Position numbers and translations under genes: made by a program. A stretch of DNA of 64,000 bases from assembly GCA_002099365.1 (NCBI GenBank), contig MSED01000006.1, positions 1,922,001 through 1,986,000 on the forward strand, given 5' to 3'. The notes under the pieces were generated by a model. That model was not told where the DNA came from and did not search any database. It saw nothing but the letters and a program-made list of their open reading frames with translations. This DNA is from Phialophora verrucosa. Lineage: Eukaryota; Ascomycota; Eurotiomycetes; Chaetothyriales; Herpotrichiellaceae. Below, one piece after another: positions 54,826-64,000 of this stretch; the first letter of the stretch is position 1; each line of letters begins with the position of its first letter.

Positions 54826-56377
54826 TCAAATACTGAACGGCTCTCTCCACCCCCTTCGCATTGATTGCCGGCTGCGTCGACTTTTGCAGACCAATGCTCT
54901 CAATACCAGGAACAACACGGCTGCGAAAAGACCGCCCAGTACGAAGCCGATCGCCGCACGCCCGAGCCTGGATTTTGCCGCATCGTTGCTGTCGAGACCG
55001 TGGGAAGTTGGCAGCGTGTTGAGTGTCGTGGTGGTGGACGTGGGGTGCGCGACGTAATCAGTCTGCATGGGAGCGAAGACGTTGACGTGGATCGACGGAA
55101 TGGTCGAGGCCGTTGTTGTCGCGATCGCTGCGTCAGCGCCGGGAAGGGGCTACTCGTGAGAGTCATGTCAACAAGCATCCACTCGAGCGGAGGTAAGCTC
55201 AACGTACCCAGGAGTGCAGAGAGCCACCGAGGCCCCAAAATAATGACAAACCCAATCCAGTGATCCCGACGATGAGGATGTTGACTCGCCGGACTGTTTC
55301 TGCGTCTGCCCCTGCCTCTCTGACTTGAGGATGTAAATGACGAGGGCGGTCGCCGGCGGGACGAGCAAACCGAGGGACCGATTTCACAGACTGTCTCCTG
55401 CTGACGCGAGCACGGCCATTCTCGTGTCGTTTGCGACCGGTGCGTCGGGGACTTCTTGCCGCGCGGCGAGAGTTGATTTCAGGAACCTCGCTCTCGCGTC
55501 TAGTATCGCGGCTGGGCTGAGGAGTGCGGATAGGGCTGGAGTCCTCGAGGCTACCAAGTCTGGTGGAGCGGCGATTGGACATGGGCCGACGCTCATCCTC
55601 GAACTGGGAATTGTAGGAAGGACTGCGCGGCTCACGATCGCGTCGATGGTAGTTGCGAGGGCTTTGACAACCCTCGGCTTCTCCTGCGGTCGAGCTGGTT
55701 GGTCTACACGTCGCTGCCGTAGAGCCTGGCGAGACTCGCTCCACTTCGACATTCGCCTCTGGGTGCTGCTCGTCTTGAACACGCTCGCGCCTAGGGTCCT
55801 TGGAATATCCATGGTTTGAGCTGGCACCTACGATCTGATCTTCTTCCCGTGCCAGTCTGTCATGAGGCTTCTGAGCTGGTGCGCTCTCGATGTTGTTGAC
55901 CACGTCGATAGTTCCATTCGTATCTTCGCCTTGGGATCGACGGGCGGTGGGAGAATCGTCATCCACCGACGATGGACTTGTTAATAGCTCCCCGGTTGAA
56001 TCCGTATCTGTCTCTATATCTTCATAGTAGTGGACACCAGGATATGCACCCTCGGGATACTCCCCTGGCGGATACCGCAGGTTATCATCGTATTCGACCT
56101 GGAACGACTGGTCAGGAAAGTGAGGGTCAGTGTAATGATAAGCGTGGAACGAGTGGCCTGCACGACGATCCTCGTCGGGAAAATATGCATCACCCGAGTC
56201 ATCATATCGGGATCGCAGTCTGCGTCTATCCCGCCTCTGGCTATCCGCAGCATATTGACATTGCCGAACGTGTGGGACGGGCTGAGGACCCATGGGATCG
56301 TTGTAGATGGCGTCGGTGGTGCGAGCTTCTCGGCCCACGGGCAGGTCGCTTCGTGGTGGGTGGCTGTTTCCGACCAT
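54826..56377 (-). CDS. Disordered protein with two C-terminal TM helices, unknown function (2 exons)
   Basis: Complement exons: 56377-55208 and 55149-54826. Intron 55207-55150 (GTACGT..GAGTAG, 58 nt) joins W|PLPGAD in phase. 497 residues. About 360 N-terminal residues are hydrophilic and disordered: Tyr/Asp/Pro-rich first (DPHFPDQSFQVEYDD, PPGEYPEGAYPGVHYYED), then Arg/Ser/Glu-rich. The first hydrophobic helix (VNILIVGITGLGLSLFWGLG) comes just before the intron and a second (AIGFVLGGLFAAVLFLVLRA) near the C-terminus, with a Thr/Ser-rich ~65-residue loop between them. The tail is basic (CKSRRSRQSMRRGW). No family recognised. If unspliced, the frame ends at 55199 after WVR and only the first helix is made. 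Confidence 0.65.
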
Positions 56378-58603
56378 TGTATTTTTAGGCGTGTTGTTAG
56401 TCTCTCAACGTTGAGTCACAGGGAGAGGAGGGCCATGGGAACGGAAAAGAGAGGAGACCTGAGAGGAATGAGGAGCTATTATATAGGACAGTTAGCCATC
56501 CGGGTGATGATGGGTGACAAGACGGCGGTGTTTCGTTGTCGACGAACAGAGCTGCCAGCGTCAGCATCATCACCATCCTTCACTTCCTTTCCTGCTTGTC
56601 CTGCGCCATGTCTCATGAACAAAAGGCAATATTGCCATTCACGCCTCCCCGCCAGCACGCGTACCATACCCGGCACAACGTGAGTAGCGAAGTAAGGATT
56701 GTATCCACGGACGACTTGGCACGTGCACCATTGATAATACATGAATGAACATGGGATGCACTGGCTCTGATACCGCGGCGGTGACCATCATGAGCAGAAA
56801 CGAGCCATACCCTGCTCTAACGAGAGCTGTCGGCCCAAAAAACCATTCATACTGGGAAAAATGCTCGGATTTCGCGATCCTGCCGTCACCTACGGAAGGG
56901 CTCCCTCTTCGTATCCCAGCCCTTGGGGTCCCCACTCCTAACACAAAGCTCAAGCAGGGCATAGCAAGACTCAGCTTAGCACCTCAGAAGCAGCAACGGG
57001 GTGCCTTCACAGCAATCCCATGATGCACAGTGTTCTTTCCACGCGGCCTCAGCAATCCCAGAACTCGCCGGTCCCAGTTGGAAGCCGTAGCAGCTGTCCA
57101 AGTTTGCGATAGGGTAAGGCCGAGTCGGGAAAGCGTTTCGTAGATATCTTGAAAAGTCGCAAATCATGGCAGTTCCTGAATGTCGGACTTCGTGGACTTC
57201 CCGCTACGAAGTTTTAGTCAACGACGGCGAGGACGGACTCGAACTCGAACTCGTACCTCGTAGATCTCCGTTTGCCGAATGACTTTGCCGCACGGACCTT
57301 GTCATCGCCAGATGAGCAAAAACAGAGTATATCTGCCAATGAAAAGGGCGGTTCTGGGGGAATGAGTACGATTAGCGACCGCTCGTCCTGCCTGACCCAT
57401 TCTTCGAGTGTGTCAATTGATACGAAAGCCTTCCGTCGAGACGCCCGCAGGCTTAGCGGACAGAGAAGCACGAAACGCAATATCCGCCACGACGTCGAAA
57501 TGAGCAGCCTGTCACGCTCATCGAACCGCACATTCCGGCTGCCATATTATGTACCGGGAGGATTCCAAGGGCCTGGGCACATCTGGCTGGGTGTTGCTCT
57601 CCCGGTGCAACTCTATTCAGCTTGTCATCGAGTACAGCGGCTTCACAGTTCCATGAAAGGGTAGGCAGGTCTTGGCCGGTGAGCGCTTCTATAATCAATT
57701 GAATGGTGTTGGACGTGGCGGCTAGACTGCCACTTATTTCCGCCGCCTGGGGCCTGGGATAATCACACCCGAGAGGAGGGTTGGTCGCGAGCAGGTGGTT
57801 TTCCAAAGCAGCTCGGCCAAGGTGAGGTCCGAGCAGTCTTCATGTACTCTTTCTTGAGCCGAGGCCAGCGGCTCGCGCCTCATCCCCGACCGGCCACAGG
57901 GGTGATGCCGCCCTGTCAACGCCCTAATGAGGCACCACATCGCTGTACCAAGTACTGGCGCTGGTATTGTATTAGGCTGTAGAAATTACAAGTACAGTCA
58001 GGCCCTTCTTGAAGATCCATCACGTCCGCCATGAGCGACACGGATTAGATAGATGTCAATGATGCTAACGAATGAGATTGGATGTATTATTGACCATTGC
58101 TCTCGCGCGCACCGAGTTGACTGCCTGTAACGAGTCCGGTTACCGGCACCACCGGCATACTCGCCGACAGCTCGCTCTCCGTTATACTTATTTGGTTAGT
58201 ACGAGACTCCAAACCTGCGCTATTTACTGAAATCCCCCTGTGAGTCCACTCTTATCAAGTCCCTTTTTGCAGGATGCGAGATCCGACGGAGGAGCATGGA
58301 GTGTAAAAGGCTACTTAGGCACTATCTACCGAGTGCCTCCACTTCACAGATTCCGGATTTTCCGCTCAAGCTTTTCTACCATCGAGAACATTCGGACTTG
58401 CCTTGTGTAGAAACCCTGCCGTCTCTGTTTTCGTAATGCATTTTTCAATTCTGCCGACCTTGAGGGTAGCCTCGCGTCCCATTTTTGCATGATATAATAT
58501 AGCGGACTCTGATGAAATCCCATGGTTCCAGTAACTGTTCCATGTTGTTAGCTCAAGCCATTCGTTCGCCCTTCACCTACCCCGAGTGACATCAAGTCTC
58601 GCG
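56378..58603. other. 2.2-kb gene-free region
   Basis: Divergent interval between the two-TM gene and the DHA1 exporter. Frames up to ~130 codons on both strands overlap at 57214-57664 and show no domain. Likely promoters plus unassigned sequence. Confidence 0.4.
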
Positions 58604-60265
58604 ATGGAAACCTACCTCCAGTACCGTCGGATAGGACGCACGATCCAGAAGCAACTCGAGTCCTCCGACGTCGAATCTGCACGTCAATTACCATGCTTGT
58701 CCCTCCAGAAGACCAGAGTTGTCAATGGACGGTCAATCCTTATCGTCGAATGGGACGGACCAGACGATCCACTGAATCCTCGAAACTGGTCTCTTTTCCG
58801 TCGCGTCTATGCGACGCTTATCATATCCGCGATCGCTTTCATGGTCGGTGCTGCGGCCCCAATCGACGCAGCCGTTCTACCTCAAGCCGCGAGAGACCTC
58901 GGTGTTAGCGAAGTCACCGAGACACTGGCTGTTGGCATCTTCCTCGTCGGTTTCGGTGCCGGAGCACTAATCTGCGGCCCGTTCTCCGAAGTCTTGGGCA
59001 GAAGTGGCACATACATTGTCTCCCTCGTTTTCATGTGTATCTGGCTGATGGCGTCTGCCCTGGCACCCAACATCGGCGCCCAAATCGTCTTTCGATTCCT
59101 GGCAGGCTTCAGCGGTGCATCTCCTCTCGTCTGCGCAGGCGGGTCCGTGTCGGATATGTTTACACCCATCGAGAAGACGTACATGTTTCCTATCTTCGCG
59201 ATCGGGGGGTTCCTCGGACCACCGCTGGGTCCTGTGATGGCCGCCTGGGTACCGGGGTCGCCCTACCTTCATACATGGAGATGGACAGAGTGGATAGCGT
59301 TGTTCACCGCCGCCGTCGTCCTGATTTTGGCTTTTTTCTTCCAGCCAGAGACCTTTCCACCGCTTTTGCTGAGCTGGAAGGCAAAGCACCTGCGCAGGAT
59401 TACCGGCGACAACCGGTACTATGCCGAGCACGAGATTGAGCGGATACCACTCTCGACGCGGCTTAGGGTTGCCCTGCCCAGACCATTCGTCATGGCCTTT
59501 ACCGAGCCGGTGATTTTCCTAATTACTTTGTACATGTCGGTTCTCTATATCATCCTCTTCACCTTTTTCGACGGATACGACTTCATCTTCCGAGAGACAT
59601 ACAGCATTTCCCAGGGTATGTCGAACACGATCTTCTTGGGAATAGCTATCGGCGTCTGCCTCGTTGGACCCTGGCTGCCTTGGATGTACAAGATGACTGT
59701 ACGGGCTCAGAACACAGCCGAAGCGCTGGGCCAAAAGCAGTTCGATCCCGAAATCCGATTATGGTTCGCCATGCTCGGTGGCGCTCTCGCGATACCCATC
59801 TCACTGTTGTGGATGGGTTGGACCGCGTACTCCAGCGTCTCGATCTGGTCACCGATTATCGCTTCTGTCCTTTTCGGCTACGGCACCATCATGATTTTCA
59901 TCAGTTGTTACATGTACATCATCGACAGTTACGAGATGTACGCTGCAAGTGCGCTGACATTCGCCACGTTGGCTCGATATATCATCGCAGGAGGCATGAC
60001 GGTTGTGGGGATTCCTTTCTACAAGAACATGGGTGTGCATTGGACATTGACCATTTTGGCGGCTTTGAGCGCGTTGCTGGCTCCGATGCCGTACGTGTTT
60101 TACAAGTATGGGCATATCATTCGGAGAAAGAGTCGATTTGCTGTGAGTCGGGTAGCAGAGGATGAGATCGTGCCCGTCCAGAACGAGTCTTCTGGTTCGT
60201 CTTCCATGACCATGACCCCGGAGATGAACAAAGAACTTGCGGAGAGGCCGGCGACGGTTGAATGA
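58604..60265 (+). CDS. MFS exporter, DHA1 polyamine/drug:proton antiporter type
   Basis: Single exon, 553 residues from the ATG at 58604. The cytosolic N-terminus ends with the motif EWDGPDDPLNPRNWSLFRRV, the DP-NP-NWS signature just before TM1 in this subfamily (yeast Tpo/Flr1-like). Twelve TM helices follow, with motif A-like GPFSEVLGRSGTYI after TM2 and motif C-like AIGGFLGPPLGPVMAAWV in TM5. A cytosolic loop around RITGDNRYYAEHEIERIPLS separates the halves. The Ser/Met-rich tail ends ERPATVE. The group exports polyamines, drugs or fungal metabolites from the plasma membrane; the substrate cannot be read from sequence. No biosynthetic gene cluster adjoins it. Confidence 0.9.
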   Translation: METYLQYRRIGRTIQKQLESSDVESARQLPCLSLQKTRVVNGRSILIVEWDGPDDPLNPRNWSLFRRVYATLIISAIAFMVGAAAPIDAAVLPQAARDLGVSEVTETLAVGIFLVGFGAGALICGPFSEVLGRSGTYIVSLVFMCIWLMASALAPNIGAQIVFRFLAGFSGASPLVCAGGSVSDMFTPIEKTYMFPIFAIGGFLGPPLGPVMAAWVPGSPYLHTWRWTEWIALFTAAVVLILAFFFQPETFPPLLLSWKAKHLRRITGDNRYYAEHEIERIPLSTRLRVALPRPFVMAFTEPVIFLITLYMSVLYIILFTFFDGYDFIFRETYSISQGMSNTIFLGIAIGVCLVGPWLPWMYKMTVRAQNTAEALGQKQFDPEIRLWFAMLGGALAIPISLLWMGWTAYSSVSIWSPIIASVLFGYGTIMIFISCYMYIIDSYEMYAASALTFATLARYIIAGGMTVVGIPFYKNMGVHWTLTILAALSALLAPMPYVFYKYGHIIRRKSRFAVSRVAEDEIVPVQNESSGSSSMTMTPEMNKELAERPATVE

Positions 60266-60682
60266 GGCGTGCGGTTAGTTTTGCGGGTAGCTGTCGATAA
60301 TAATAGACCATATTTGATCTGGCAAGCGTAGTTACATCGGCGGCAAGCAGGGTTCCTCCGAACGAGGGCCACAGGAAAGTGGGCGAAAGTAAGGATGAAG
60401 GGTGAGTATGAAGGTGAGAGGAGGGTGAGTGGCAGAGTACAGTGGTTATACTGTAAAAGCAGCGGCAGTCGCACGTGAAAGTTTTGCATCCTCATCTTTT
60501 TGAGGCCAAGCAAACCCGACGCAGAATTCCGACTGATCTTGAACAATCCATGCCCCTTGGCACCGACAAACCCTCTTCTTCCCCTGATTCAGCACAATGA
60601 AGAAGCAGACTACCACGTCTCTTCAGATCGGAGTCCGAAGAACAGCCCTCGTCCGCATCCTCCCCCGCATCCTCGAAGTGGG
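60266..60682. other. Intergenic region
   Basis: About 420 bp between the exporter and the anion carrier on the same strand. The downstream frame is open back to about 60500 but without an ATG, so it is treated as 5' leader. Confidence 0.5.
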
Positions 60683-62650
60683 ATGAGCGGCGCAGACAGC
60701 CAGCAAGATCATCTCAATGGCCACTCCGGCTTCATTCTCGCCGTCTTCTGCGTCGTATCAGCGCTGGTGATATGGCCCGTCAAGATCCCGCTCCCACTGT
60801 ACCCGCAAAAAAAGCTCCTGGCGGCGCTGGTGAACACCCGAATAATCGGCCGTCGGGAGTTCAATGCGCTGTCGAAGCGACGTCTCCATCTCCGTCTCTC
60901 ACTCACGACGGCGCCGGTAATTGCGGTAATCCTGCTGCTGGCAACGACGACGATCCATGGCTCAACCATCCGTCTCGGCATCGTCGGCGACGAGAACGTC
61001 AAGCCCTACGACGTGCTCGTTCTCTTCATTTCACTGGCCTACATCTCGATCGCCCTGGACGGGACCGGCGCTCTCGAAGCCACGGCATTCTACGTCTCCA
61101 AGCGGGGCGGCAGTTCTGGACGGCTGCTCTTCACCTACCTGTACGCCTTCTTCCTGCTCACCGCCTGTATCGTGGGAAACGATCCGCTTATTCTCTCCGG
61201 CACGCCCTTCCTGGCCTACCTCAGCCAGCACACTGGTCTGGACCCTACGGCGTGGATCTTCGCCGAATTCATGGCCGCGAACACGGCCTCGGCGGTCCTC
61301 GTGAGTAGCAACCCGACGAATATCCTCATCACGGGTAGTTTCGGGCTCAACTACCTGACGGGCTTCACGAAATGGACGGTCCTTCCGTCGCTCATCCCCG
61401 CGGTGCTCAACTACCCCATCCTCCTGGCTATGTTCTGGAAGAAGATCCCCCGGAAGCTCACGCCCCTCACGGACGATCCGTGGAGCAAACTCCGTGACAA
61501 GACTGGCGCATTCTTTCTCAGTGCACTTATGCTCACCACGGTCGCTGTGCTTGTGGGCACGAGCTTCGTGCCAGGCCACGCCGTCGAGGTCTGGATGGTC
61601 ACCGCACCAGCCGGGGTGATTGCATTTCTGTATAACCTGGTGACGGACCTGATTCATCCAGAGCTAGGCCAGAAGATTGAAATTGCCCGACAAGAATCGC
61701 ACAAATCCGCCGCCGAAAGGGAAAGAACGAGGGAAACAGAAATGGATTTTGAATTGGCCACAATGGAGGGTACAACAACAAGACCTACACAGGCACCAGT
61801 CTCGAGCAAAGATCAGCCAGAGGATCCTGAAAAGGGGGCCCTTTCCCCAGATCCTAACACGTCTCACTCTCGATCACCAACCCTACCAGCAAAGGACGAC
61901 GCAAACGCAGAGATGAGGCATGAAACCGAGCCGATCCTCTCTCCAGCTCCATCGCGCTCGCAGTCACAGTCACAGTCGCAATCCCCATTCGCATCCTCAT
62001 CCCCATCACCGCAAATTCCCTCCAAAGACGAATCCGCCAATGCGACCGTCAGGCCATCTACCCACCCATCATCTGGACCAGCCTCCCCAGCCTCCCTGAC
62101 CTCCCTCCTATACACCCTATCCGCCCGCTTGCCCCGCACCACCCACACGCTCGCCCTGCTCCCGGTGCCTCTCCTCCCGTTCGCCATGTGCGAATTCATC
62201 CTCGTCCGCGGCCTGGCGCAACGCGGCTGGATCCGCGTCTTCGCCACGGGCTTCAGCCGCGCGTGCACCTCCCCGTCCGCGACGGTGTTTTTCTTCAGCT
62301 TCGTCTCCGCGGCCTTTCTGTGCCCGCTGGCGGGCACGAACATCGGCGCCACCATCATCCTCGTCGAGATCATGCGCCACGAGCGGTTCATGGACAGCGC
62401 ATACGTCAGGCGGGACCCCAGGATCTTGCCGGCCGCGATATATGCCGTGGCGATGGGGAGTAATATTGGGGCGTTTGCCTATACGTTCGCGGGCAGCCTG
62501 GCGGGGCTGTTGTGGAGGGCCTTGCTTGCCCAGAAGGGCGTGAGGGTCGGGCAGGGGCGCTTTGCCAAAGTCAATGCCCTGTCGCTTTTGATGCAGATTG
62601 TGGTGAGCGCGGCGGTGGTGTTGGGCGAGGTGTATTGGTGGGTGTCTTGA
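60683..62650 (+). CDS. ArsB/NhaD-superfamily anion or Na+/H+ carrier
   Basis: Single exon, 655 residues from the ATG at 60683 (MSGADSQQ), the first ATG of the frame. About eleven or twelve hydrophobic segments form two halves. The first has IVGNDPLILSGTPFLAYL and AVLVSSNPTNILITGSFG, the second VSAAFLCPLAGTNIGATIIL and AVAMGSNIGAFAYTFAGSLA. These paired SNPTN/GTNIG re-entrant loops are hallmarks of the ion-transporter superfamily that includes ArsB, NhaD and CitMHS carriers. A ~150-residue cytosolic loop between the halves is low complexity (Ser/Pro/Thr/Glu, with SQ dipeptide repeats). Fungal members are usually unannotated membrane proteins. Arsenite, phosphate-like anions or Na+ are all possible; no ars genes are next to it. 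Confidence 0.8.
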   Translation: MSGADSQQDHLNGHSGFILAVFCVVSALVIWPVKIPLPLYPQKKLLAALVNTRIIGRREFNALSKRRLHLRLSLTTAPVIAVILLLATTTIHGSTIRLGIVGDENVKPYDVLVLFISLAYISIALDGTGALEATAFYVSKRGGSSGRLLFTYLYAFFLLTACIVGNDPLILSGTPFLAYLSQHTGLDPTAWIFAEFMAANTASAVLVSSNPTNILITGSFGLNYLTGFTKWTVLPSLIPAVLNYPILLAMFWKKIPRKLTPLTDDPWSKLRDKTGAFFLSALMLTTVAVLVGTSFVPGHAVEVWMVTAPAGVIAFLYNLVTDLIHPELGQKIEIARQESHKSAAERERTRETEMDFELATMEGTTTRPTQAPVSSKDQPEDPEKGALSPDPNTSHSRSPTLPAKDDANAEMRHETEPILSPAPSRSQSQSQSQSPFASSSPSPQIPSKDESANATVRPSTHPSSGPASPASLTSLLYTLSARLPRTTHTLALLPVPLLPFAMCEFILVRGLAQRGWIRVFATGFSRACTSPSATVFFFSFVSAAFLCPLAGTNIGATIILVEIMRHERFMDSAYVRRDPRILPAAIYAVAMGSNIGAFAYTFAGSLAGLLWRALLAQKGVRVGQGRFAKVNALSLLMQIVVSAAVVLGEVYWWVS

Positions 62651-63484
62651 GTCAGGAGTCATCAACCCTGAGTTCTAAGTCCACGATAAAGACGCTGCTG
62701 AGTTTTCACTTAGAAACTAGGTCCATGCTCGGGCAAAGTACATAACTAGAGATGATTAGACTCCCACCGGGACTACCCCTCCTCCACTAGGTCGTAACAC
62801 TGGATAGCGAGACTACATACATGCTGTCGTGACACACTGGGGATACAGCTTGTGCGGTCCACAACACCGCACCACGACCACAGAGACACTACAACACATC
62901 CACTGCTGGAGGAGCGTCATGCTGTGTCAGCAGTATCATGTTGCTAGGATGACGGGGCCATACAAAGATGGCCGAAGAGTCAACTTACCGGCTATGCGTG
63001 GAGAGGGGGTTGGCTGATAAGTACAGTAAAGCGAGTCAGCAGTCTCGACAAGTTGGAGCGGGCCCGCAAGAAGTCTTCATGGAAAAATTGGCAACTCATG
63101 GATGGACGGTCTCGGTTCAATGCTCTCGCCGCGATGAAGCTGGGATATGTATACAGACCGGCAGCGTGATTGGAAGCGATAGTGGGAACCGAAGTTCTCG
63201 ACGATGGTAAATACAATATTATACCACGACCCAGGCTGGGAAGGATATAATGCGATTGACAAAGAAATCCATCTCCAGCCAAAATACCTCCAGTTCGCTC
63301 GTGGCGGGCCCGACCAGCTAATACATGAAAGATCGCTCAAGGGTCTGGGTGATAGAGAGAGGGAGAGAGGCGGGCTGGATCCGACCAGACGTCCAGGTAT
63401 GCCGTAGAGAGGCAGGTTGAGGTTGGAATGTCGTGATGTCGTCCTGCTAGCAACCCCAGTTCAAGGTGAAGAATTTGCTGATTA
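62651..63484. other. Convergent intergenic region
   Basis: About 830 bp between the carrier stop (+) and the mitochondrial-type gene stop (-). A purine-rich GAGAGAGGGAGAGAGG run lies near 63355-63370. No gene supported. Confidence 0.45.
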
Positions 63485-63897
63485 TCACTTTTGCGTTTCG
63501 TTCTTCTTTTGGGCCTGCTTCAACGCCTCTTCCCGCGCTTCGTGGTCGGCGTGGATCTATAATGTAGCATCTCGATCGTCAGGAGTTGAATGTTCCCGCA
63601 AGGACGGCCCGAGTGAGGCAACAGCGGGTTCGACTTTAGGGTTCTGTAACTTACATCGGCTTCACTCAGCGTGGCGTTCTCCTCGCTCCAATGGCGATTG
63701 TGTTGCTTGTCCGGCAGCTTCTCCTGGGTGAGCGTGGATTCGGGATGAGCTTTGGCATCAGCTGCCCTTTGGGCCCGATGGAGCGCCGTCGGCTGGAATG
63801 ATCGCGCACTGGACGCGAAGCACCTCACTGTCGTCGGCGTCGTCGTCGTCGAGAGAAGTGGGCGGGCCTTTGGAATGAAACTGCTGGGAAGCCTCAT
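63485..63897 (-). CDS. Small mitochondrial-type protein (2 exons)
   Basis: Complement exons: 63897-63655 and 63556-63485. The 98-nt intron (GTAAGT..TTATAG) joins GAD|IHAD in phase. 104 residues. The N-terminus is rich in Arg/Ser/Thr/Pro without acidic residues (MRLPSSFIPKARPLLSTTTT ... RCFASSARSF), a classical matrix-targeting presequence with an R-x-F/A-x-S cleavage-like site. The mature part is short and very polar: LTQEKLPDKQHNRHWSEENA, then a Lys/Glu/Gln-rich helix ending QKKNETQK. I recognise it only as the type of small mitochondrial protein common in moulds. Its function is not known to me. Confidence 0.7.
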
Positions 63898-64000
63898 TAT
63901 TGACTGTGGATGCCGAAGAACTTATCCTAAGCGACGACGAAAAGTCGATGGGCTTTTCGATCACAAGAGATAAGCGAAAGGGAAAGAAAAGAGGGAGGCT
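63898..64000. other. Right-edge flank
   Basis: About 100 bp of 5' flank of the small mitochondrial-type gene, ending in a purine-rich run. Nothing else seen. Confidence 0.4.

Overview
The window is nuclear DNA of a filamentous ascomycete. Genes are intron-poor, and the introns are short (about 47-108 nt) with GT..AG ends and CTRAC-like branch points. Several families are typical of moulds: an ApsB/Mto1-type spindle-pole protein, a fungal SLATT protein, a CP2 factor beginning MFRNR, carboxypeptidase Y and a polyamine/drug MFS exporter. The mix of MFS carriers, a yellow/royal-jelly protein and a secreted GH76 would fit Eurotiomycetes, perhaps black yeasts (Chaetothyriales), but that placement is inference. 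I found no rRNA, tRNA, CRISPR array or intact transposon.

Layout. 1-10.9 kb: the 3' part of an apsB/mto1-like gene, a BTB protein with an in-frame stop followed by a long in-frame extension, a two-helix SLATT membrane protein, a short-chain dehydrogenase and a secreted GH76-like protein. 11.7-21.7 kb: a CBM48/AMPK-type glycogen-binding protein, vacuolar carboxypeptidase Y divergent from ribosomal protein S18, a small cysteine-containing secreted protein and an acetate-transporter-like GPR1/FUN34/YaaH protein. 23.4-34 kb: two head-to-head patatins (one with all catalytic motifs, one without the serine), glutamate decarboxylase, a small protein with four DGAIG-like repeats, and an F-box protein. 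37.4-43.4 kb: a J-domain protein and a CP2 transcription factor. 48.6-64 kb: a yellow/MRJP-like secreted protein, a maltose-type MFS permease, Arp6, a two-TM hypothetical protein, a DHA1 exporter, an ArsB/NhaD-type anion carrier and a small mitochondrial-type protein. Long stretches (about 34.0-37.4, 38.5-40.7, 43.4-48.7 and 56.4-58.6 kb) hold nothing I can support as a gene.

How it works together. There is no single pathway cluster. Housekeeping genes (RPS18, CPY, Arp6, GAD) alternate with secreted and membrane proteins. The most system-like arrangement is the divergent patatin pair. The two genes share three intron positions with matching phases, so they look like an inverted duplication, yet one copy has lost the nucleophile serine and the oxyanion arginine. 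An enzyme/pseudoenzyme pair behind one 777-bp promoter is the best candidate here for something undescribed. All exon models were made by eye from splice motifs, reading phase and protein sense; none is checked against transcripts.
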